DNA of 64,000 nucleotides from Miniphocaeibacter sp012841535 (GCF_049274025.1 NZ_JBASRV010000035.1); one strand, 5' to 3'; counted from the stretch's first letter, positions 8,400-18,474 are shown. Numbers and translations are program-made. The notes: generated from the sequence alone by a model not told the origin.

Positions 8400-10361
8400 C
8401 TATTTTGCTCTTTCCTTTATTATACCTTGTTTATAGGCTTCAAATAAACTGGTTAATTCCTTAATACGTTCTTCTATTTCCTTGCCTTCATCAGTATCTT
8501 TTACTAGTAACCTTTCAGGGAAGCGTTCAGTTATATGGAGTTTTGGAGTATAGGCACCATGAACGGATTCCATTACTTCATAATTACTATGTTCAGCTAG
8601 GGCTAGGTAATGGGAGTTAAACATTAAGGTATAACCGGCAATTCCGGTTTTTGGCTGGTATGCTTTTGAAATTCCACCATCAATAACATACATTTTTCCA
8701 TTTGCAGAAATAGGTTGTTGACCATCTTTTAACTTTACAGGAATATGACCGTTTATTACATGGGAGGTCTTAGGGTTTAAATTAAATTCCTGGAAAATTT
8801 TATCGACAAATTCTTCCTTCTTACTAAGCTTAAAGTATGGATCAGAAACTTCCTTACTAATTGGTAAATCTCTACCTATGAAGAAGTTTTCAAAAGTAGA
8901 CATCTTATGTTTACCAAATAATGGTGATATTGGTCCACACCACATATACCAGAATAAATCCAACACTTTTTCTCTTTCTTTTGAATTTATAGATCTTGGT
9001 AAATAAGCAGTTTCTCTTGCTTTTTCGTCAAAGAAATCCATTAGGGATTTTCCCGAATATTCAACACCGTCATAAACAAGGGTTTTAAAACTGCCATCTT
9101 CGTTCATTGGTATACATCCATGGAAAAGTAGATTTGAATTAGTAACCTTGTAAACACTTCCCTTATCAAATAAGAATTTTAAATGCGTTTGCATTTTTTC
9201 ACTATGTCTAAAGGAGGTATTTAAACTTTCAATAACCTCATGCTCCCTATCGGTTAATTTAATAGGATCTTTTTTATCTACTGTAGGGAAATTAGTGTCC
9301 AGTAAAGGGTATTCTTTTCCATCTTCTGCAATATAAACATTTTTTTCAAAGTCTATATTTTCCAAGGTAATCCTATGGTCCATATTATACTGAGGATTTC
9401 TTTTTAATATTTGACTGGCTAATTTAAACTGTATAATTGAAATAGCCTTGTGCATTTTTGCAGTAGCGTATTTATTAACGCTATAGTATTTATTTTCGTC
9501 AACAATTCTAGGCATAAATCTTTCGCAAGGGTCATCTTTATAAACATCTATTGCAAAAGAATATAATGGTCTTAAATTTATTCCATAACCATCTTCTAGG
9601 GAATCAAAATTATTGTAGCCTAAAGCTATTCTTACAACATTAGCAACTAAGGCTCTGTTTCCAAGGGCGGCACCCATCCAAATTATGTCATGGTTACCCC
9701 ATTGTATGTCAATATCATGATGATCCATTAACACATCCATAATAATATCTGGACGAGGACCTCTATCGAAAATATCACCAACAATATGTAAACAATCAAC
9801 TGAAACATTTTGAATTAAATGACATAGTGTTGTTATTATTTCCTTAGATGCATTAATTTCGATTATTGTGTCAATTAAAGTATCAAAATAATCCTGTTTA
9901 TTAATTTCAATATAGTCAATATGAAGCATTTCATCAATTAAATCCCTGTAAGCTTCAGGTATTTTGTTTCTTACTTTTCTTCGGGAATATTTAGACGTAA
10001 CTACTTTTAATAATTTAATAAGGTTAAAAATGGTTTTCCTAACCCAACTATCTGTAAAATCACCGGACTTAGTGACTAATGTTAGGAAATTAGATGGTTC
10101 ATAAATAAGATTTGAAAGTTCATTCATTTGATCTTCTGTCATTTCATATTTAAATTCCTGAGAAATTTTTTGTCTTGTATTTCCGGAAGCGGACCTTAAT
10201 ATTCTTGTAAATGAAGTATATTCGCCATGTAAATCACTTAAAAAATATTCAGTTCCCTTTGGTAAAACGGAAATAGCTTTTAGCTTAACAATTTCACTAA
10301 TAGTTTTTTCTATTGTATTAAATTCTTTCGACAACAATTTTAGGTATTTTAAATCATCCAT
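8400..10361 (-). CDS. fbp: Class 3 fructose-1,6-bisphosphatase
   Basis: A 653-residue Firmicutes-type FBPase that removes the 1-phosphate of fructose 1,6-bisphosphate in gluconeogenesis. Metallophosphatase motifs are visible: EYFLSDLHGEY, HIVGDIFDRGPRPD, QWGNHD, and a late VINGHIPV with YVIDGGIS. The length is normal for this class (about 640-670). The start is the ATG at 10361, with AAGGAGG 8 bases upstream on the minus strand. It has its own promoter in the 10362-10691 gap and converges on glxK. Confidence 0.95.
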   Translation of the reverse strand: MDDLKYLKLLSKEFNTIEKTISEIVKLKAISVLPKGTEYFLSDLHGEYTSFTRILRSASGNTRQKISQEFKYEMTEDQMNELSNLIYEPSNFLTLVTKSGDFTDSWVRKTIFNLIKLLKVVTSKYSRRKVRNKIPEAYRDLIDEMLHIDYIEINKQDYFDTLIDTIIEINASKEIITTLCHLIQNVSVDCLHIVGDIFDRGPRPDIIMDVLMDHHDIDIQWGNHDIIWMGAALGNRALVANVVRIALGYNNFDSLEDGYGINLRPLYSFAIDVYKDDPCERFMPRIVDENKYYSVNKYATAKMHKAISIIQFKLASQILKRNPQYNMDHRITLENIDFEKNVYIAEDGKEYPLLDTNFPTVDKKDPIKLTDREHEVIESLNTSFRHSEKMQTHLKFLFDKGSVYKVTNSNLLFHGCIPMNEDGSFKTLVYDGVEYSGKSLMDFFDEKARETAYLPRSINSKEREKVLDLFWYMWCGPISPLFGKHKMSTFENFFIGRDLPISKEVSDPYFKLSKKEEFVDKIFQEFNLNPKTSHVINGHIPVKLKDGQQPISANGKMYVIDGGISKAYQPKTGIAGYTLMFNSHYLALAEHSNYEVMESVHGAYTPKLHITERFPERLLVKDTDEGKEIEERIKELTSLFEAYKQGIIKERAK

Positions 10362-10691
10362 TAACTATGCCTCCTTATATATATAATACCATAAAATAGT
10401 AAATATTAAGAATTTTAATAGAAGAAAATGAAAGATAATATAGAAAATAAATAAAATGTAAATATTAATTCAAAATAATAAAGAAATACCAAGAAAAGGT
10501 GTATAAATATTCACATACGAGTAAATGTTTAAAAACCTTATTGTTGAAATTCCAACGCTATTAAAAAAATATTATAATTTACACTAAAATATATCATTTT
10601 TTTTAAAAAAATATAACTTTCAGTCTAGTAAAGTTCTGTTTTATTTGTTATAATATTAAACATTATTATGAAAGAGACAGGAGTGACAAAT
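10362..10691. promoter_or_regulatory. Divergent intergenic region of fbp and livJ
   Basis: About 330 bases with no gene. It holds the fbp ribosome site at the left edge. For livJ there is an extended -10, TGTTATAAT, at 10646-10654 and a TTG-start ribosome site (AGGAG) at 10679-10683. An imperfect inverted repeat, GTTGAAATTCCAAC, is centred near 10547. I see no riboswitch and no ORF worth reporting. Confidence 0.6.
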
Positions 10692-11876
10692 TTGAAAAAG
10701 AATATTTTAAAAATATTATCTACAGTTCTTGTTTTATCCTTTTTAGTAACAGGTTGTGTAGGTAAAAATGACTCGGAAAAGTCAACTGGTGCAGGAAAAG
10801 ATGGAGCATCAAATTCAGAAGAAATGTTAATAGGTGGAATATCACCAATGACAGGTGAAAATGCTATTTATGGTATAACAGCTACAAATGGTGCTAAATT
10901 AGCATTTAAAGAAATAAATGAAGCTGGTGGAATCTTAGGAAAACAAGTTAAGTTTGAAATCCTTGATGATAAAGGTGACAATACAGAAGCAGTAAATGCA
11001 TTTAATAAATTAGTATCACAAGATGCAGTAGCAATAATAGGAGCTATTACTTCAGCACCTACAGAAGCTGTTGCACAACCAGCTGTTGATGAAAACATGC
11101 CTTTATTAACACCAACAGGAACACAATTTGGACTTACTAAAGATAGACCAAATGTATTTAGAGTTTGTTATACAGACCCATTCCAAGGTGAAATCTTAGC
11201 TCAATATACAGCTGAGAATTTAAAAGCAACAAAAGCAGCAATCTTAACAAATAACTCATCAGATTACTCTGACGGTATAGCAAAAGCATTTGCAGAAAAA
11301 GCTAAAGAATTAGGTGTAGATATAGTTGCAGAAGAATCTTACGGAAAAGGCGACACAGACTTTAGAGCACAATTAACAAAAATTGCTGCACAATCTCCAG
11401 AAGTAGTAGTAATACCAGATTACTATAAAGAAATTGCATTAATTTCACAACAAGCTAAAGAAGTAGGAATTGAAGCTACATTAATAGGTGGAGACGGCTG
11501 GGATGGAGTAGTTGAACAATTAGACGAATCATCTTATGCAGATGTAGAAAATGCAGTATTTACAAACCATTATTCATTACAAGATGAAAGTGAAAAAGTT
11601 CAAAACTTCATTAAAGCATATAAGGATGAATATAATGAAAATCCATCATCATTTGCAGCTTTAGGTTATGACGCAGCTTATCTTTACAAAGAAGCAATAG
11701 AAAAAGCTGGAAGTACAGACAAACAAGCTATAGTAGATGCAATGAAAGAAATTGATTTTGAAGGAGTTACAGGAAACTTGAAATTTGACGAAAATAACAA
11801 CCCTGTAAAATCAGTTTCAATGATTAAAATAGTTAATGGAGAATATACTTTAGATTCAGTAGTGGCTCCAAAATAA
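10692..11876 (+). CDS. livJ: Branched-chain amino acid ABC transporter, substrate-binding lipoprotein
   Basis: A 394-residue periplasmic-binding-protein-fold lipoprotein (Peripla_BP_6) that captures leucine/isoleucine/valine or related amino acids. I chose TTG 10692 over the in-frame ATG 10668. AGGAG lies 8 bases before it, and the protein then begins as a typical signal peptide (MKKNILKILSTVLVLSF) with lipobox LVTGC. Family motifs: GGISPMTGENAIYGI, GGILGKQV and GAITSAPTEA. It is first in livJHMGF. Its strong, regular codon use suggests high expression. The exact ligand is unknown. Confidence 0.92.
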   Translation: MKKNILKILSTVLVLSFLVTGCVGKNDSEKSTGAGKDGASNSEEMLIGGISPMTGENAIYGITATNGAKLAFKEINEAGGILGKQVKFEILDDKGDNTEAVNAFNKLVSQDAVAIIGAITSAPTEAVAQPAVDENMPLLTPTGTQFGLTKDRPNVFRVCYTDPFQGEILAQYTAENLKATKAAILTNNSSDYSDGIAKAFAEKAKELGVDIVAEESYGKGDTDFRAQLTKIAAQSPEVVVIPDYYKEIALISQQAKEVGIEATLIGGDGWDGVVEQLDESSYADVENAVFTNHYSLQDESEKVQNFIKAYKDEYNENPSSFAALGYDAAYLYKEAIEKAGSTDKQAIVDAMKEIDFEGVTGNLKFDENNNPVKSVSMIKIVNGEYTLDSVVAPK

Positions 11877-11890
11877 ACAAGGTTTTTTAA

Positions 11891-11914
11891 AAGCCATCTC
11901 AAAAGAGATGGCTT
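11891..11914 (+). terminator. Stem-loop between livJ and livH (partial terminator)
   Basis: A perfect 10-bp stem, AAGCCATCTC with GAGATGGCTT, and an AAAA loop. The T-tract after it is weak, so it may stabilise livJ mRNA or pass only part of transcription on to the permease genes. Confidence 0.7.
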
Positions 11915-11938
11915 ATTTAAATAATAAGGGGAGATTAT

Positions 11939-12826
11939 ATGAAAGAATTAATACTTCAAATAATCAATGGATTACAATTAGGAAGTATTTTTGCCTTAGT
12001 TGCTTTAGGATATACTATGGTTTATGGTATTGCCAAGTTAATAAACTTTGCCCATGGTGATATTCTTATGGTAGGTGCATATGTTGCTTTAGCGTCGGTG
12101 CCGATGTTAAGTAGTGCAGGGTTACCAATTTGGTTGGCAGTTGTACCATCAGTAATATTTTGTGCTGTTTTAGGTATGGTAATAGAAAAAGTAGCCTATA
12201 CTCCTTTAAGAAATTCGCCTAGAATTTCAAATTTAATTACTGCTATAGGAGTAAGTTTACTTTTACAAAATGTAGTAATGACATTTATTGGAGCAAATCC
12301 ACAATCATTTCCAAAAGTGTTCAATGTAAAACCATTGAATATATTTGGAATAAAAATTAATTTTAGTATTATTGTAACTATATTAGTTACCGGTATTTTA
12401 ACTATATTATTACAATTGTTTTTAAGAAAAACAAAATTTGGTAAGGCTATGAGAGCTACAAGTGAGGACTATGGAGCTTCAAAGCTAGTAGGTATTAATG
12501 TAAACCATACTATTTCAATGACCTTTGCAATAGGTAGTGGTTTAGCTGCAGTAGGTAGTATTTTATATCTTTCAGCCTATCCACAACTTTTGCCTAATAT
12601 GGGCTCTATGATGGGGATTAAAGCCTTCGTAGCAGCGGTTATAGGAGGTATAGGAAATATACCAGGTGCAGTTTTAGGTGGCTTAATTTTAGGTTTAGTT
12701 GAAGCTTTAACTAAGGCCTATATTTCATCTCAATTAGCCGATGCCTTTGTATTTGGTATTTTAATAGTTGTATTATTGGTTAAACCTACAGGTATATTAG
12801 GTGAAAATATTAAGGAGAAGGTGTAA
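11939..12826 (+). CDS. livH: Branched-chain amino acid ABC transporter permease LivH
   Basis: A 295-residue permease with about eight membrane segments. It begins LQIINGLQLGSIFALVALGY, the standard LivH opening, and carries GIAKLINFAHGD and AVIGGIGNIPGAVLGG. Together with LivM it forms the membrane channel. Start ATG 11939 follows GGGGAG. The livM ribosome site lies inside the end of this gene. Confidence 0.94.
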   Translation: MKELILQIINGLQLGSIFALVALGYTMVYGIAKLINFAHGDILMVGAYVALASVPMLSSAGLPIWLAVVPSVIFCAVLGMVIEKVAYTPLRNSPRISNLITAIGVSLLLQNVVMTFIGANPQSFPKVFNVKPLNIFGIKINFSIIVTILVTGILTILLQLFLRKTKFGKAMRATSEDYGASKLVGINVNHTISMTFAIGSGLAAVGSILYLSAYPQLLPNMGSMMGIKAFVAAVIGGIGNIPGAVLGGLILGLVEALTKAYISSQLADAFVFGILIVVLLVKPTGILGENIKEKV

Positions 12827-12827
12827 T

Positions 12828-13820
12828 ATGACAAGTACTAGAAAAATTTCATATGTAGCAATTGTTGCCCTAGTTGCCATATTATACTTTGTAATATTTT
12901 TACTTAATGTAAATGGCGTTTTGGGAAATTATGAATTAGGTATAATGAATTTTATCTGTATAAATATAATACTGGCTGTAAGTTTAAATATTACCGTTGG
13001 CTGTTTAGGACAAATAACATTAGGTCATGCAGGCTTTATGTCTATTGGAGCTTATGCAGCATCCCTGTTTGTAAAATCAGGTGTATTAACAGGACTTCCA
13101 GGCTACCTAGTGTCCTTACTAGTAGGTGGAGTAATTGCCCTAGGAGTTGGAATAATAATAGGTATTCCTGGCCTAAGACTTAAAGGTGACTATTTAGCAA
13201 TAATTACATTGGCTTTTGGAGAAATAATAAGAACATTAATAGAATATTTTGATTTTACAGGTGGAGCACAAGGCTTAACAGGAATTCCAAGATATAGGGA
13301 TTTTACTACTATATTTGTAATAACAGTGCTTTCAGTAATGTTTATGTATTCGATTATGACATCCCGTCACGGTAGGGCTGTCCTTGCTATTAGAGAAGAC
13401 GAAATAGCAAGTGATGCAGTAGGTGTTAATACTACCTACTATAAGGTATTTGCCTTTGCCTTATCTGCAATGTTTGCAGGAATAGCTGGTGGGATGTATG
13501 CTCAAAATATGGGAAATATTACTGCAAGATATTTTGACTACAATAACTCAATTAATATACTTGTTATGGTAGTACTTGGTGGAATGGGTTCATTTACTGG
13601 AGCTACAATATCTGCAATAGTGTTAACTATACTTCCGGAAATGTTAAGAACATTTGCAGACTATAGAATGATTATCTATGCTCTAGTATTAATTATAATG
13701 ATGATATTCAGACCAACAGGCTTACTTGGAAGAAAAGAATTCCAAATAACAAAAATTATTGATTTTATAAAAATAAAAATAAAAGGTTCAGATAAAGCAG
13801 GAGGTCAGTTGAATGAGTAA
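12828..13820 (+). CDS. livM: Branched-chain amino acid ABC transporter permease LivM
   Basis: A 330-residue permease. The start is ATG 12828, one base after the livH stop, with AAGGAG at 12812-12817. The in-frame GTG at 12801 lies upstream of that ribosome site and is rejected. Motifs include GCLGQITLGHAGFMSIGAYA, RLKGDYLAIITLAFGEI and LGGMGSFTGATI, all typical of LivM. The C-terminus overlaps livG by 8 bases. Confidence 0.94.
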   Translation: MTSTRKISYVAIVALVAILYFVIFLLNVNGVLGNYELGIMNFICINIILAVSLNITVGCLGQITLGHAGFMSIGAYAASLFVKSGVLTGLPGYLVSLLVGGVIALGVGIIIGIPGLRLKGDYLAIITLAFGEIIRTLIEYFDFTGGAQGLTGIPRYRDFTTIFVITVLSVMFMYSIMTSRHGRAVLAIREDEIASDAVGVNTTYYKVFAFALSAMFAGIAGGMYAQNMGNITARYFDYNNSINILVMVVLGGMGSFTGATISAIVLTILPEMLRTFADYRMIIYALVLIIMMIFRPTGLLGRKEFQITKIIDFIKIKIKGSDKAGGQLNE

Positions 13821-14601
13821 ATCCATATTAACAACAAAGGATATTTCAATAACCTTCGGTGGACTTAAGGCTGTAACAGATTTTAACCTAGATTTAAAAT
13901 CCGATGAACTATTGGGTTTAATAGGCCCAAATGGTGCAGGTAAAACAACGGTATTTAATATACTAACAGGAGTTTACAAACCTACATCAGGTGAGTATAT
14001 GTTCAATGGAAGAAAAATCAATGGGGAAAAGCCTCATAAATTAGTACAATATGGAATGGCTAGAACCTTCCAAAATATAAGGCTATTTTCTAATATGTCT
14101 GTATTGGACAATGTAATAGTAGCTAATAATTTCAATATGAAATATGGCTATTTAACAGGAGCCTTAAGATTACCACGATATTGGAAAGAAGAAAGAGAAG
14201 CAAAAAAAGAAGCTCTAGAATTACTTGAGATTTTTGATCTTGCTAAATATGCTAATTATACTGCTGGCAATATGCCTTATGGTAGACAAAGAAAACTTGA
14301 AATAGCCAGAGCCTTATCAACAGGGGCAAAAGTTCTCTTTTTAGATGAGCCGGCTGCCGGTATGAACCCGAAAGAAACAGAAGAATTAATGGATACAATA
14401 AAACTAATAAAAGAAAAGTTTAACATAGCAATAGTTTTAATAGAACATGATATGAAGCTGGTTTTAGGTATTTGTGAAAGATTAATAGTTTTAGACAGAG
14501 GTCATATAATAGCAGAAGGAGATCCTATAGAAGTAGTAAATCGTAAAGAAGTAATAACAGCTTATTTAGGCTCTGATGATGAAGAAAAGGAGGATGAATA
14601 A
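13813..14601 (+). CDS. livG: Branched-chain amino acid ABC transporter ATP-binding protein LivG
   Basis: A 262-residue ATPase. Walker A is GPNGAGKTT at about residues 38-46. The family's modified signature region reads MPYGRQRKLEIARAL rather than LSGGQ, as usual for LivG. Walker B is LFLDEPAAGMNP, followed by IEHDM. The ARTFQNIRLF Q-loop segment is also diagnostic. Its ATG overlaps the end of livM and its stop overlaps the livF start. Confidence 0.95.
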   Translation: MSKSILTTKDISITFGGLKAVTDFNLDLKSDELLGLIGPNGAGKTTVFNILTGVYKPTSGEYMFNGRKINGEKPHKLVQYGMARTFQNIRLFSNMSVLDNVIVANNFNMKYGYLTGALRLPRYWKEEREAKKEALELLEIFDLAKYANYTAGNMPYGRQRKLEIARALSTGAKVLFLDEPAAGMNPKETEELMDTIKLIKEKFNIAIVLIEHDMKLVLGICERLIVLDRGHIIAEGDPIEVVNRKEVITAYLGSDDEEKEDE

Positions 14602-15314
14602 TGGCTTTATTAGAAGTTTCAAACTTAAATGTTTATTATGGCAATATTCATGCTCTTAAAGGAATAGATTTAATAGTAAATGAAGGGGAAATAGTTTCAC
14701 TAATTGGAGCAAATGGTGCTGGAAAAACCACAACGCTACAAACTATTTCCGGTTTACTTAGATCAAAAGCAGGCTCAATAACATTTAATGGAAAAGATAT
14801 AACTAAGGAAAGAGCTCACAATATAGTTCGTTTAGGAATTGCACAGGTTCCTGAAGGTAGAAGGGTATTTGCTAATCTTACAGTTAGTGACAATGTAAGA
14901 CTTGGTGCCTATACAATAAAGGATTCCCATGAGAATTTAAAAAGGGATAGAAAAAATTTTTATGATGTTTTTCCTAGAATGAGAGAGCGTAAAAAACAAA
15001 TAGCTGGCACCTTATCTGGAGGAGAACAACAGATGCTAGCTATGGGAAGGGCTTTAATGTCAAGACCTAAACTCTTAATATTAGATGAGCCTTCAATGGG
15101 ACTATCACCATTATTTGTAAAAGAGATTTTTAATACAATAAAAAAATTAAATGAGCAAGGAACTACAATTCTTTTAGTAGAACAAAATGCGAAAATGGCC
15201 TTGGCCATATCGGACAGAGCTTATGTACTAGAAACTGGAAGGATATCTTTAGGTGGAGATGCTAAAAAATTAGCTGAAAATCCTAGAGTAAAACAAGCTT
15301 ATTTAGGAGCGTAA
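14601..15314 (+). CDS. livF: Branched-chain amino acid ABC transporter ATP-binding protein LivF
   Basis: A 237-residue ATPase paired with LivG. Walker A is GANGAGKTT, the Q-loop region is QVPEGRRVFANLTV, the signature is LSGGEQQML, and Walker B is LLILDEPSMGLSP. VEQNAKMAL completes the canonical set. It is the last gene of the liv operon, coupled to livG by TAATG overlap, and followed by a strong terminator. Confidence 0.95.
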   Translation: MALLEVSNLNVYYGNIHALKGIDLIVNEGEIVSLIGANGAGKTTTLQTISGLLRSKAGSITFNGKDITKERAHNIVRLGIAQVPEGRRVFANLTVSDNVRLGAYTIKDSHENLKRDRKNFYDVFPRMRERKKQIAGTLSGGEQQMLAMGRALMSRPKLLILDEPSMGLSPLFVKEIFNTIKKLNEQGTTILLVEQNAKMALAISDRAYVLETGRISLGGDAKKLAENPRVKQAYLGA

Positions 15315-15315
15315 G

Positions 15316-15341
15316 AAGAAGGGAAATACCCTTCTTTTTTT
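15316..15341 (+). terminator. Terminator of the liv operon
   Basis: AAGAAGGG pairs with CCCTTCTT around an AAATA loop and runs into seven T residues. Confidence 0.9.
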
Positions 15342-15449
15342 ATGTAGACCAATTGTTTAAAGACAAACTACATTTTAAAAGTTTAAAAAAATCATTAAAA
15401 TGGTCGGTTAGTTAATAACTAAAGTATAAAATAAAGTTAAGAAAGACCA

Positions 15450-15458
15450 TGATATAAT
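15450..15458 (+). promoter_or_regulatory. Extended -10 promoter for the PHP phosphatase gene
   Basis: TGATATAAT, 44 bases before the ATG. The -35 is unclear. Confidence 0.6.
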
Positions 15459-15501
15459 TAAAATAGGAACTGTATATATTTAAAAAGGAGATTGTTATTT
15501 T

Positions 15502-16215
15502 ATGAGAAAATTAGTAGCAGATATTCATATGCATACATTGGCCAGTGGTCACGCTTATGGAACAATAAGGGAAATGGCAGCTTCTGCAAAAGAAAAGGGG
15601 CTAGAGCTTATAGGAATTAGTGAACATGGACCGGGAATTCCAGGTACAGTTGACTCATTTTATTATTCAAATTTAGAAGTTATACCTAGAATTATTAATG
15701 GAGTAGAAGTAATTCATGGTTGTGAAATAAATGTTTTAAATAATGGGAATTTATCACTAGAGGAAGAGTATATAAATCTTTTAGACTATGCAATTGTAGG
15801 AATTCATAAATTATGTTATAGCAATGAAGGAAAGGAAAAAAATACAGATAATCTTATTAGCTGTATGAAAAATAATAAGGTTCAATTTGTTTCCCATCCA
15901 GATGACGATAGGACTCCTTTAAATTATGAAAGACTGGTTCAAGCAGCAAAGGAGTATAAAGTAGCCTTAGAAGTAAATAACAGTTCATTAATAAAGAAAG
16001 ACCAAAGGTTAAATTGTTATGAAAACTATAAGACAATGATAAGGCTGTGTCACCAGTATAGAGTCCCAATAGTAGTTAGTTCCGACGCCCATGATCCAAG
16101 TTGGGTAGGTGAATTTGATTTAGCCTATGAATTATTGGGAAAATTGAAAGTAGATGATGATTTAATATTAAATAATGATATTGGAAAAATTAAAAGATTT
16201 ATTGGATTAAATTAG
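15502..16215 (+). CDS. PHP-domain phosphatase (YcdX-like)
   Basis: A 237-residue metal-dependent phosphoesterase of the PHP superfamily. Metal-ligand motifs in order: DIHMHT near residue 7, ISEHGPG, GCEINV, the IHK segment, VSHPDDD and SSDAHDP near the end. The set resembles the trinuclear YcdX/YcsE-like phosphatases more than the PHP domains of polymerases. The physiological substrate is unknown. It is monocistronic, with its own extended -10 and a terminator at 16281-16305. Confidence 0.87.
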   Translation: MRKLVADIHMHTLASGHAYGTIREMAASAKEKGLELIGISEHGPGIPGTVDSFYYSNLEVIPRIINGVEVIHGCEINVLNNGNLSLEEEYINLLDYAIVGIHKLCYSNEGKEKNTDNLISCMKNNKVQFVSHPDDDRTPLNYERLVQAAKEYKVALEVNNSSLIKKDQRLNCYENYKTMIRLCHQYRVPIVVSSDAHDPSWVGEFDLAYELLGKLKVDDDLILNNDIGKIKRFIGLN

Positions 16216-16280
16216 AATTTTTAATATAGACAAGTAAAAATAAATTTAATCTATGTTGTAGATAATAAGTATGGAAATAG

Positions 16281-16305
16281 AAGAAGGGGGTTCCCTTCTT
16301 TTTTT
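16281..16305 (+). terminator. Terminator after the PHP phosphatase gene
   Basis: AAGAAGGG pairs with CCCTTCTT around GGTT, followed by a seven-T tract. Confidence 0.9.
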
Positions 16306-16366
16306 ATAAGATAAAATTAATGATAATGGGTATTAAATAATTACTATAAAAACAAAGGTGATAGAC

Positions 16367-17185
16367 TTGAATATAAAAGAATATGAAGAAATATTAAGAA
16401 AAAATTATGATTATAACAAAGATTCGGAAACAATGTGGGACAATAGAGCAGAACAATATAATATATCCCAATTAAAAGATGATGATTCCATTACAGAACA
16501 GGTTTTAGCTTATTTAGAGAAAAAGAATATTTTAAAAAATGCAGATATTATAGATATTTGCGGTGGTAGTGGAAGGTATGCTATACCCTTAGCAAAACTA
16601 GCTAATACTGTTACATTAACGGATATTTCAAATAATATGCTAAAATTTGCAGAAGAAAATGCAAAAAGGGAAAATTTAACTAATCTTGAATTTGTAAAAA
16701 CCAAATGGGATGAAGTTGATTTAGAAAAGATGACTTGGAATAAAAAGTTTGATTTAGCATATGCTTCAATGTGTCCTCCTGTAAGAACTCCTGAAGGTCT
16801 TAATAATCTAATAAAGGCTTCAAAAAAATACTGTGTAGTTAATCAATTTATAGAAAGTAAGGACAGTGTAGAAGAATATCTAAAAGCTAAAATACCAAAA
16901 GTAAATCGTTATGACCCTCACAATGACAGAGAATCGGTACAGGCAATTTTCAATATACTATGGTTAAAAGGATATAGTCCTGAAATTTCATATGTAGAAG
17001 AAGAAAGGGAAAAAAATATTACTAGGGAAAAAGCCTATGAAAGATATTCTAGAAAATATGAAAAATTATTTGAAGAAAATAAATTGGATTTAAGGAAAAC
17101 ATTAGGTGAACTATCGAAAGATAATCTAATAAGTATAAAAGCAAAAACTAAAATGGCAATTATATTTTGGGATATAAGAAAATAA
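16367..17185 (+). CDS. Class I SAM-dependent methyltransferase
   Basis: A 272-residue Rossmann-fold methyltransferase. Motif I is DIICGGSGRYAIPLA, followed by TLTDISNNMLKFAEENA (motif II) and FDLAYASMCPPV (motif IV region). I prefer the TTG at 16367 as start because AAAGGTGAT sits just before it. The GTG at 16358 would be inside that ribosome site. The substrate is not evident, and similar proteins are annotated only by fold. It converges on yitT and shares a bidirectional terminator. Confidence 0.82.
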   Translation: MNIKEYEEILRKNYDYNKDSETMWDNRAEQYNISQLKDDDSITEQVLAYLEKKNILKNADIIDICGGSGRYAIPLAKLANTVTLTDISNNMLKFAEENAKRENLTNLEFVKTKWDEVDLEKMTWNKKFDLAYASMCPPVRTPEGLNNLIKASKKYCVVNQFIESKDSVEEYLKAKIPKVNRYDPHNDRESVQAIFNILWLKGYSPEISYVEEEREKNITREKAYERYSRKYEKLFEENKLDLRKTLGELSKDNLISIKAKTKMAIIFWDIRK

Positions 17186-17212
17186 ACCTACTCTAAAAAA
17201 GAGTAGGTTTAT
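17182..17212. terminator. Bidirectional terminator between the methyltransferase and yitT genes
   Basis: A perfect 12-bp stem (17182-17193 with 17201-17212) and a TAAAAAA loop, with T-rich flanks on both strands. It overlaps the methyltransferase stop codon. Confidence 0.88.
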
Positions 17213-17215
17213 TTT

Positions 17216-18064
17216 CTAGGGAATAAAACTTTCCCATCTATTTCCAATAACTTCTTTAGCATCAACAACTATACAAAAAGCATTAGGATCAACTTGAAAT
17301 ATTTTACTTTTAACCTCTACAATTTTCTTTTCTGGAAAGGTACATAAGAGTACATCCTTATCTTCCTTAGAATAAGCTCCCTGTCCCTTTAATAAAGTTA
17401 CTCCTATTTGTAGATTTCTCATTAATTCAGAAGTAAGTTCTTCAGTTTTACTGGAAATAACTAAAGTTGTTTTGGCTGGAGTTCCTCCAGATTGTACAAT
17501 GTCTACAGTTTTTCCTATTATAAAGAGAGATATAGTTGAATAGAGTCCAGTAGTTACATCAAAAAAGTAAAAAGCTCCAAGTAATATTAAACCATCTATT
17601 AAAATTATAGAAGTACCTAGGGGGATTTTAAACTTATCGTGAATAATTTGCTGTAAAATAGCAGTTCCACCACTTGAACTTCCAGCTTTAAATATTAAAC
17701 CAGCACCAGTTCCTGTAAAAATACCTCCAAAAATAGTTGAAATAAATATATCACCTGTGTAATGGGGAATAAAATTAAAAATTCTAATAAAAACAGGAAG
17801 TAAAAAGGCACAAAATATAGTATTTAAGGTATATTTCTTTCCTAAAAAATATAGGCTTAAGACCAATAGCGGTATATTTGAAATAAGTATGGAAATATCC
17901 GGAGAAATTCCTATTGTATGATAGAGAATTACACTTATTCCACTAATACCACCGGCGACTATTTCACTAGGTACTAGAAATACATTTAGTCCAATAGTAA
18001 TAAAGAATGTTCCTATTACCATGTAAAAATAATTTATAAAACTATTTTTATTTATAAATTTCAT
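17216..18064 (-). CDS. YitT family membrane protein
   Basis: A 282-residue membrane protein with about five or six hydrophobic segments (YitT_membrane) and a C-terminal soluble DUF2179 domain of about 80 residues (VQSGGTPAKTTLVISSKTEEL and FCIVVDAKEVIG). Homologues form a large Firmicutes family of unproven function, some linked to substrate transport. The start is the ATG at 18064, with GGAAGTG upstream. The in-frame TTG at 18079 lies ahead of that ribosome site. Confidence 0.88.
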   Translation of the reverse strand: MKFINKNSFINYFYMVIGTFFITIGLNVFLVPSEIVAGGISGISVILYHTIGISPDISILISNIPLLVLSLYFLGKKYTLNTIFCAFLLPVFIRIFNFIPHYTGDIFISTIFGGIFTGTGAGLIFKAGSSSGGTAILQQIIHDKFKIPLGTSIILIDGLILLGAFYFFDVTTGLYSTISLFIIGKTVDIVQSGGTPAKTTLVISSKTEELTSELMRNLQIGVTLLKGQGAYSKEDKDVLLCTFPEKKIVEVKSKIFQVDPNAFCIVVDAKEVIGNRWESFIP

Positions 18065-18383
18065 ATCTTCACTTCCCAATAATAAATTTTACAAAGAAAA
18101 TTATACCATAATTTATAAAAGTTTGTAATAGATTAGACAATTTAATTTACTAACACACCGAAAAGTGTATAAGTAAATTGACAATAATAGAAAAAAATAA
18201 TTTAATTAAAAAAAGTTATCCAATAAATTAATGGGGGTATTTTAGGGTTATATATATTTAAAGGTAATAGTTTAAATAGTAAGTATTATTTTTAATAGCC
18301 TATACTATATTAAAGAAAAAAATTTTTTTAATTAATAGATTTTTTACAATAAAGAACTTATTTTTTTAAATAAAAAATAAAGT

Positions 18384-18420
18384 GTTTAAAACTACTAATT
18401 AGTGGTATATATAATTTGGA
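18384..18420 (+). promoter_or_regulatory. Promoter-operator module, copy 1
   Basis: A TTTAAA-like -35 (18385-18390) and TATAAT -10 (18410-18415) bracket a perfect 10-bp palindrome, ACTAATTAGT (18394-18403). The whole 37-base block recurs at 18475-18511 with four changed bases. Confidence 0.65.
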
Positions 18421-18474
18421 AAAATAAAAATGATTAAGTACAGTAATTTATAAAAATTCTTAGGAAAAATTAAT